In this document: piece after piece, positions 32,938-37,372 of the stretch
Position numbering within the stretch: position 1 is the first letter of the stretch
How the letters are laid out: every line of letters begins with the position of its first letter
IMG/VR virus record: IMGVR_UViG_3300017987_000192
Location: 1-37,372 of that record
Source of the DNA: a virus
DNA length: 37,372 bases
Strand: one strand, 5' to 3'
Translations under genes and position numbers: made by a program
Notes under the pieces: model-generated
The model's database searches: none
What the model saw: the letters and a program-made list of their open reading frames with translations, nothing else
What the model was told of the DNA's origin: nothing

Positions 32938-33274
32938 CCCCTACCTGACGACCGAGGAGGTCGCCGAGATCACCAGCAGGTCGACCCGCACCGTGCAGCA
33001 GTGGTGCGAAGAGGGTCGCGTGCGCGCGATCCGCGTTCGGTCCAAGTGGCGCATCTACTGCGATGCGTTCGGGATCGCCGCCCCGCCGATGCCGCGCCGC
33101 CCGAGCTGGCGCGTCAATGAGGTCGCCGACTGGCTCCGCATCTCGCGCCAGTCGGTCTGGCGGCTGATCCAGGACGGCGAGCTCGCCGTCGTCCGCCGCT
33201 GGTCCCGGCTCTGCATCGAGCGCGATTCCCTGCTCGCCTACATCCAACGAGCGATGGACACGGAGGCAGCATGA
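32927..33274 (+). CDS. Tandem excisionase/MerR-type HTH protein
   Basis: The 115-residue protein contains two similar DNA-binding units. The first (residues about 6-45) reads LTTEEVAEITSRSTRTVQQW ... RVRAIRVRSKWRI. The second (about 62-105) reads RVNEVADWLRISRQSVWRLI ... GELAVVRRWSRLCI. Each is of the helix-turn-helix 17/excisionase type. The GTG start lies inside the end of the GemA-like gene, and it overlaps the endolysin start by four bases. It is probably a regulator, possibly of late transcription or of excision. Two copies in one chain suggest binding to a direct repeat. Confidence 0.75.
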   Translation: MTSSPYLTTEEVAEITSRSTRTVQQWCEEGRVRAIRVRSKWRIYCDAFGIAAPPMPRRPSWRVNEVADWLRISRQSVWRLIQDGELAVVRRWSRLCIERDSLLAYIQRAMDTEAA

Positions 33275-33855
33275 GAACTGTCGTCATCGATCCCGGGCAC
33301 GGCGGCAGCGATCCCGGCTGCGTCCACCACGGCCTGGTCGAGGCCGACTGGACCTGGAGCCTCGCGAAGCGCCTCGTCGACGTCGTCGCGCCGGACGAGC
33401 AGCTTCGCGCGACGCTGACCCGGTACGAGCGGGACGCGTCGATGTCGCTGCGCTCCCGCTGCCGGATGGCCAACGCGCTGGACGCCGACCTCTTCCTGTC
33501 GATCCACGTCAACGCCAGCCGGCGCCCGTCGCCGCGGGGGCTCTGGCTGCTGCACGCGTCGAGCGCCTACCCCGAGACGAAGCGGGCCGCCTGCGTCGTC
33601 CTCGACCATGTGCGGCAGGGCCTCGCCGAGGTCGTCCCGCCGGCCTGGGTCGACCGGGATCCCCGGACGGACATGATGGCGAGCGGTCACGGCCTGACCG
33701 TCCTGCGCTCGACGAGGATGCCCGCCCTGCTCGTCGAGTGCGGCTTCGCCTCGAACCCCGACGACGCCGCGCTGATCCAGGACGAGACGTTCCAGGAGCT
33801 GCTCATCGGCGCGCTCGCGCTGGGGATCGTCCGCTGCTTCCGGGAGACCGACTGA
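33271..33855 (+). CDS. Endolysin, N-acetylmuramoyl-L-alanine amidase (Amidase_3)
   Basis: The 194-residue enzyme contains all motifs of the Amidase_3 family: IDPGHGG with zinc ligand His10, Glu24 as the second ligand, SIHVNA with His79, and LVECGF with catalytic Glu156. It cleaves the bond between MurNAc and the peptide stem. No signal peptide or binding domain is present, so a holin must let it out; the small membrane protein at 36193 is a candidate. It is in the early-strand operon, overlapping the HTH gene before it and, by one base, the next gene. Confidence 0.9.
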   Translation: MRTVVIDPGHGGSDPGCVHHGLVEADWTWSLAKRLVDVVAPDEQLRATLTRYERDASMSLRSRCRMANALDADLFLSIHVNASRRPSPRGLWLLHASSAYPETKRAACVVLDHVRQGLAEVVPPAWVDRDPRTDMMASGHGLTVLRSTRMPALLVECGFASNPDDAALIQDETFQELLIGALALGIVRCFRETD

Positions 33856-34235
33856 TGCCGGCGCCTCCCCGTCCCCTCGAGGGATTGCGTGCCGATCGTT
33901 CGGCGAAGCTGCAGCGGAGGATGCGGGCGTTCGGGGAGTCGTGGGAGCTCGCCGAGGTCGTCTACCTGTTCGCCGAATCCGACCCGATCGACGGGCATCG
34001 TCGCTGGCGATGCCCGGGCTACTACTTCCGCAAGGGGCCCGAGTGGTCCTGGGACCTGCTCGGCCGGAACTGGCCGTCCGCGCTCCAGGGCACCCGCGAG
34101 CTCGACCCCGATCCACCAACCACCCACGGCCCGGATCCCGACGACGTCGCGCGCTTCTTTCTCGAGCTGGGGAAGGCGCTGCTGCCGGCGGCCGTCCAGG
34201 GGATCGTCGAGGCCTCGAAGAAAGGAACTACCTGA
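33855..34235 (+). CDS. Hypothetical protein downstream of endolysin
   Basis: The 126-residue protein starts at ATG 33855, sharing a base with the endolysin stop. It has no membrane segment. Its centre is aromatic (CPGYYFRKGPEWSWDLLGRN, about 56-75). The tail ends in a helix (FFLELGKALLPAAVQGIVEA). The family is not recognised. Frequent overlaps on both sides suggest it is an authentic part of the early operon. Confidence 0.65.
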   Translation: MPAPPRPLEGLRADRSAKLQRRMRAFGESWELAEVVYLFAESDPIDGHRRWRCPGYYFRKGPEWSWDLLGRNWPSALQGTRELDPDPPTTHGPDPDDVARFFLELGKALLPAAVQGIVEASKKGTT

Positions 34236-34729
34236 TGCTCCGCGCCCTGACCCTGCACCAACCGTGGGCCTACGCCGTCGCCCACCTCAACAAGCGGATC
34301 GAGAACCGATCTTGGAGACCTCCGAACCACCTGCTCGGCCAGAAGCGGGCGCTCGCCATCCACGCGGGCAAGCAGTCGTACGACCTGCCCGAGCTCGAGG
34401 TCCGGATCGTCAACCCGCTGCCCAACGGCGAGATCTACACCTCGCCGCCGCAGCTCTACCGGACGGAGCTCCCCCGCGGCTGCATCGTCGCGGTCTGCAC
34501 CGTTCGCGGCTCCAGCGATCGCGCCTACGACCTCTGCTCCGAGCTGGGCCTCGACCAGCTGCAGTGGTTCATGCCGGGCTCGATCGGTTGGGTCCTCGAC
34601 GACGTCGTCGTACTCGACGAGCCCGTGCCGTGCCGCGGACGCCAGCGGGTCTGGACCGTCCCCGACGACGTCGAGCTGCTCGTCCGCGCCCAGGTCGATC
34701 GCAAGCTGGCCTGCCTGGAGGCCTCGTGA
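34235..34729 (+). CDS. ASCH-domain protein
   Basis: The 164-residue protein has an ASCH/PUA-like fold. The start LRALTLHQPWAYAVAHLNKR with IENRSWRPP matches the family pattern (S-x-x-x-P-W-A-x-x-I-x-x-G-x-K-x-x-E-x-R). The middle LAIHAGK (about 44-50) and the strand GCIVAVCTVRG (about 84-94) are also typical. ASCH domains bind RNA or modified nucleotides and are common in phages. The family role here is not known. The ATG shares a base with the previous stop. Confidence 0.8.
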   Translation: MLRALTLHQPWAYAVAHLNKRIENRSWRPPNHLLGQKRALAIHAGKQSYDLPELEVRIVNPLPNGEIYTSPPQLYRTELPRGCIVAVCTVRGSSDRAYDLCSELGLDQLQWFMPGSIGWVLDDVVVLDEPVPCRGRQRVWTVPDDVELLVRAQVDRKLACLEAS

Positions 34730-34974
34730 CCCGCGCGAAGAACCTCCATCACCGCCTGAACCTCTGGGCCGGCGACCTCGGTGCGTACATCACCGCGCGC
34801 ATCCAGGCCGGCGACCTCGAGGAACGCCTGGGCCGCATGAAGGCGACCCAGGCGCTCGAACACGTCGAGGGCTTGCTCGGCGTCGTCGACGAGCTCGGCG
34901 ACAGCGAGACGGCCTCACAGGGCGACCTGGCTCACGGCCTGCGCCCCACCCCGAGACCACGGAGGACCGCATGA
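34726..34974 (+). CDS. Small helical hypothetical protein
   Basis: The 82-residue protein starts with GTG 34726, overlapping the ASCH stop (GTGA). It is helical and charged (DLGAYITARIQAGDLEERLG, then MKATQALEHVEGLLGVVDEL) with a short Pro/Arg tail. No motif is recognised. It is followed directly by a lipoprotein gene (ATGA overlap). Its place between the endolysin and lipoprotein genes gives no firm clue. Confidence 0.6.
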   Translation: MTRAKNLHHRLNLWAGDLGAYITARIQAGDLEERLGRMKATQALEHVEGLLGVVDELGDSETASQGDLAHGLRPTPRPRRTA

Positions 34975-35372
34975 ACCGCCCCATCACCCTGCTCGTCCTG
35001 CTCGTCGCAGTCGTTGTCGGCTGCGAGAGCTACGACACCCCCGACAACGACGACCAGGTCGTCGACCAGGCCGACGCCGTCGTCGCCTGGGGGGAGGTCC
35101 AGTACATCGACACGACGCCCGAGCTGAAGAGCGGGCACCGCGTCGCCGACCTCGAGGACCTCGACGTCGGCCGCGTCCGGCTCTACCTCGAGGACGGCCC
35201 CGACGACCCCTCGGACGTCGCCGTGCTGGTGACCGCCAAGGGGTTCTACACCCCGACGGTCTGCCACTGGCACTACGACGAGGCCGACGCGTCCGTCACC
35301 GTCTGGACCTACAACGCGACGACCGGCGACCAGGAGCGCGCGACGTTCACGTTCGTCGTTTTCGGCCGATGA
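34971..35372 (+). CDS. Small lipoprotein in the lysis region (spanin candidate)
   Basis: The 133-residue protein has a lipoprotein signal: MNRP, a hydrophobic run at 5-16, and VVVGC with lipidated Cys18, followed by Glu19. The mature part is acidic and beta-rich (DVGRVRLYLEDGPDDPSDVA, ATFTFVVFG). It should be attached to a membrane facing the periplasm. Its position 1.1 kb beyond the endolysin fits an outer-membrane spanin, but spanins are usually Pro-rich and partnered by a coiled-coil inner-membrane protein, which I do not see here. Superinfection exclusion is another option. Confidence 0.7.
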   Translation: MNRPITLLVLLVAVVVGCESYDTPDNDDQVVDQADAVVAWGEVQYIDTTPELKSGHRVADLEDLDVGRVRLYLEDGPDDPSDVAVLVTAKGFYTPTVCHWHYDEADASVTVWTYNATTGDQERATFTFVVFGR

Positions 35373-36190
35373 CCGATCCCCAGGCCCACATCCAAACCCA
35401 GGCCGAGCTCGACGAGCTCGCCGCCTTCAAGCGCCTCGAGGGCTTCCTCGAGGACTTCGAGCCCCCGGAGGAAGACATGTCCACCCGCAAAGAGATCGAA
35501 GCCCACATCCGCGACCGGGTCGCGAAGGATCCCGAGCTGATCTTGAACCCCCCGGCAGTGGCCGTAGCCCTCGCCGAGAAGTTCGACGCCGACGCCAAGC
35601 GCGCCCAGGTCATCGTCCAGCAGGTGTTCGAGGAGATCCGCGCCCACTGGACCGAGAAGAACTGCGTCACCACCAACACGCGGCCGTTCAAGTTGCAGCT
35701 GCTGCGGAACTGGATCGTGCGCAACGTGGAAGCCGAGCTGCCGCCGCCGACCACGCCGACGATCGACGCCCGGTTCAAGGAGGTGTTCGGATCGGGCTGT
35801 AGCTCGAACCTCTCTGCCGATCTGCGTCGCCAGCTCGAGAAAGAAGGCCTCAAGGTCCGGTCGGCGCAGACGCCGGCGAAGAGTTGCCAGCCGGAGCCCT
35901 CCAGCCCACGGCCGCCGGCCGCGGATCCAGACTCGTCGTACGTGTTCGAGGCGGTCCGGCTCGTCGACCAGGCCGAGCACGAGAAGCTCTGGCTGGTCCT
36001 GCAGTCCTGCAAGGCCGCCGGCGTGCCGGTGCCCGCCAAGGTGAAGAACTACTTCAAGAGCCGCGAGGCGACCCGCAAGGCGCAGCCCCAGGTCGTGGCG
36101 CGGTTCCCGCTGAAGGACAACGAGCCCGTGCCCTTCAACAAGCAGTGGCTCAAGGGCGCGACGCACGTCCGCCTGGTCGTCGGGAAGTAG
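35369..36190 (+). CDS. Hypothetical early protein with a possible second start
   Basis: The 273-residue protein is helical and soluble, with a Pro/Ser-rich linker in the middle (SCQPEPSSPRPPAADP, about 171-186). The start at 35369 overlaps the previous stop (ATGA) but has no ribosome site. An in-frame ATG at 35477 has GGAGGA four bases upstream (35467-35472) and would give a 237-residue protein starting MSTRKEIEAHIRDRV. Either the longer acidic N-terminus is real or the shorter form is the true one; both may be made. No family is recognised. A second small domain near the end (PLKDNEPVPFNKQWLKGATH) looks beta-rich. Confidence 0.65.
   Translation: MTDPQAHIQTQAELDELAAFKRLEGFLEDFEPPEEDMSTRKEIEAHIRDRVAKDPELILNPPAVAVALAEKFDADAKRAQVIVQQVFEEIRAHWTEKNCVTTNTRPFKLQLLRNWIVRNVEAELPPPTTPTIDARFKEVFGSGCSSNLSADLRRQLEKEGLKVRSAQTPAKSCQPEPSSPRPPAADPDSSYVFEAVRLVDQAEHEKLWLVLQSCKAAGVPVPAKVKNYFKSREATRKAQPQVVARFPLKDNEPVPFNKQWLKGATHVRLVVGK
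35467..35472 (+). promoter_or_regulatory. Internal ribosome site GGAGGA with ATG at 35477
   Basis: GGAGGA lies four bases before an in-frame ATG in the gene at 35369. It is better than the site of the upstream start and so decides between the long and short forms. Confidence 0.5.
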
Positions 36191-36192
36191 CA

Positions 36193-36465
36193 ATGGCCAC
36201 CATCAACGTCCCCACCCCCAAGGACCGACCGCTCCCGACCGATCCGGGGCGCAAGTACCGGATGGCCTACACCGGCCTCTGGATCCTCACCGGGTTGACG
36301 GTGCTGGCTGCCGTCGGGCTGTTCGTCGTCGGCGAGCACGCGTCCGCCGCCCGGTGCGTTCAGGCCGGGATCGGCTCCGTCGCCGGTCTCCTCGCCATCT
36401 ACATCGGCGGTCAGGCCCACGTCGACCGTCACCGCGGCGAACCCCTTGGCCCGCCATCATCGTAG
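36193..36465 (+). CDS. Small two-helix membrane protein (holin candidate)
   Basis: The 90-residue protein has a charged N-terminus, a first membrane segment at about 27-46 (TGLWILTGLTVLAAVGLFVV) and a second at about 55-73 (CVQAGIGSVAGLLAIYIGG). A short charged tail ends PLGPPSS. This is the layout of a class II holin. It lies three bases after the previous stop, in the same operon as the endolysin. Without a matching family the holin role is inferred from topology and context. Confidence 0.6.
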   Translation: MATINVPTPKDRPLPTDPGRKYRMAYTGLWILTGLTVLAAVGLFVVGEHASAARCVQAGIGSVAGLLAIYIGGQAHVDRHRGEPLGPPSS

Positions 36466-36730
36466 ACGTCGCTGGCACTGCTGTGCGGCCTGCGACCACT
36501 GGACCCTGATCCGTGACCTCAACAACGGCCCTCGAGGCTCGTGCCGCGCCGGGCACGGCCTGCGCGTCGCCGGTCCGGAGTACTGCCTCTGGGACTGGCG
36601 CGGCACGACCCACGCCCTCGAGGGGAAGAGCTGCCCCAACCACACAGGACGGGTCGTGTTCGCAGACCTCGACGTGTTCAAGGACCCGGCGACCTGGCTA
36701 CCAATCCTGATGTACGGAGGACGACGATGA
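36446..36730 (+). CDS. Small Cys/His-rich protein, probable zinc binder
   Basis: The 94-residue frame starts with TTG at 36446 (overlapping the holin candidate by 20 bases) and has a basic N-terminus RHHRRRRW. The residues CCAACDHW (11-18), SCRAGHGL, YCLWDWRG and SCPNHTG provide six Cys and several His for zinc. No family is recognised. A conserved-looking WD-rich centre suggests a compact fold. The start is uncertain because the only ATG in the frame is near the end. The stop overlaps the next gene (ATGA). Confidence 0.55.
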   Translation: MARHHRRRRWHCCAACDHWTLIRDLNNGPRGSCRAGHGLRVAGPEYCLWDWRGTTHALEGKSCPNHTGRVVFADLDVFKDPATWLPILMYGGRR

Positions 36731-37353
36731 CGGTGATCGCGATGGCGATGGACCACACAGGGACCTGGCTCGCCAGCGACGGCCAGGGAACCTCGCACGT
36801 CTGCCACGACTTCGGCCCAAAGCTGGTGGAGCTCCCGCAGTCGGTGATCGCCGGGTTCGGCGACAGCTACCTGCTCGGTACCTGGCTGCGTCGTTCGTTC
36901 GCATACGCCATCCAGGAGTTCGCGAAGGACGCTCGCCCGCCGGCGACGTGGTCGCAGCCGTGGCTGGGTGCCGCGTGGCTGGACTTCCTCGAGGACCAGT
37001 GGCTACACGGCTGGCGGCCCTGGGCGAACAAGCAGGGGTACGGCGAAGCCGACGGGGATGGCGCGTCGGTCGTGTCCGGCGTGGGGCTCATCGCCTGGCC
37101 GGGTGGCGCGGTTCATCTCTCGCCGGACGGCGCGGTCCTTCCGGTCTGGAACCGCTGGGCGATCGGTTCGGGTTCGGAGGCCGCGCTCGGCTCTCTCGAG
37201 TCCACCGTCCGATGGACGAGCGGCAAGCGTCGCGTCATCGAGGCCGTCCGGGTGGCGAAGCTCCTCTCACCCACGTGCGGCGGCGAGACTTACGTCGTGC
37301 ATTCTACGCGCCCCAAGGAGGACCCCCAGTTCGTTGCATCGACGCCGCAGTAG
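36727..37353 (+). CDS. Ntn-hydrolase related to HslV/proteasome beta subunits
   Basis: The 208-residue protein starts MTVIAMAMD. Removal of Met would leave Thr1, the nucleophile of this superfamily. Other hallmarks in mature numbering are Asp17 in ASDGQGT (same number and surroundings as in HslV), Lys31 in FGPKLVEL (Lys33 in HslV), VIAGFGDS at 39-46, and AIGSGSEAALGSL near 144-156, the typical active-site loop. HslV has about 175 residues; the extra part lies near 70-110 and is Trp-rich. No HslU-like unfoldase is encoded. GGAGGA lies five bases before the ATG. It is the last gene before the right phage end. Confidence 0.75.
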   Translation: MTVIAMAMDHTGTWLASDGQGTSHVCHDFGPKLVELPQSVIAGFGDSYLLGTWLRRSFAYAIQEFAKDARPPATWSQPWLGAAWLDFLEDQWLHGWRPWANKQGYGEADGDGASVVSGVGLIAWPGGAVHLSPDGAVLPVWNRWAIGSGSEAALGSLESTVRWTSGKRRVIEAVRVAKLLSPTCGGETYVVHSTRPKEDPQFVASTPQ

Positions 37354-37372
37354 CTCTGACTTTTTCGGTGTG
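37354..37372 (-). repeat. Start of the right phage end (inverted copy of the left end)
   Basis: Reverse complement of the last bases reads CACACCGAAAAAGTCAG. The CGAAA box and following TCAG match the left end (CGAAACTCAG at 154-163). The Mu right end also has CACGAAAAA about 10 bases from its TG. The terminal TG should therefore lie a few bases outside the window. The resemblance is short. Confidence 0.4.

Overview
The window is almost all of one Mu-like transposable bacteriophage (saltoviral prophage) of about 37.2 kb, integrated in a high-GC Gram-negative bacterium. The host class follows from the base composition (about 67-70 % GC in most lines), the two lipobox lipoproteins, and an endolysin of the Amidase_3 type without a signal peptide. 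The genus cannot be read from the window. A myxobacterial or other deltaproteobacterium-like host is only a guess.

Layout. Bases 1 to about 140 look like host DNA holding the 3' end of an interrupted gene on the minus strand. Phage DNA seems to start near base 141, where TG is followed by phased CGAAA boxes and GTGACGAATA repeats. The late genes (300-22802) all run leftwards. From the outside in they are tail spike and fibre genes, baseplate (Mu gp44-gp48), tape measure, tail chaperone with a frameshift, tube, sheath, head-tail connectors, major capsid, decoration protein, protease/scaffold, a portal fused to a MuF-type head protein, large and small terminase, and the gp25/gp26-like starter genes. 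A 285-base hairpin-rich gap (22803-23087) separates them from a lower-GC block of accessory genes (23088-25447, including a Fic protein) and the repressor (25468-26469), also leftward. A 91-base divergent control region with three TACGTA boxes (26470-26560) follows. The early genes then run rightwards (26561-37353): a Ner-like small DNA-binding protein, an unknown gene, a winged-helix protein, a DUF3102 protein, the DDE transposase (MuA-like), the AAA+ target activator (MuB-like), Gam-like end protector, a GemA/gp16-like protein, a double helix-turn-helix protein, the amidase endolysin, an ASCH protein, a lipoprotein, a holin candidate and, last, an Ntn-hydrolase resembling HslV.

How it works together. 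The repressor and the Ner-like protein face each other across the TACGTA boxes and probably set the lysogeny/lytic switch. Transposase plus ATPase replicate the phage by transposition, acting on the end repeats, with Gam protecting DNA ends. The late operon builds a contractile-tailed (myovirus) particle filled by a Mu gp28-type terminase. Lysis functions sit in the early-strand operon rather than with the late genes. The right phage end appears to lie a few bases beyond the window, because the last bases, read in reverse, resemble the left end and the Mu right end.

The most unusual items are the phage-encoded proteasome/HslV-like enzyme, the portal-MuF fusion, the aspartate-repeat linker inside the MuB-like ATPase, and the TACGTA boxes that touch the start codons of both switch genes.
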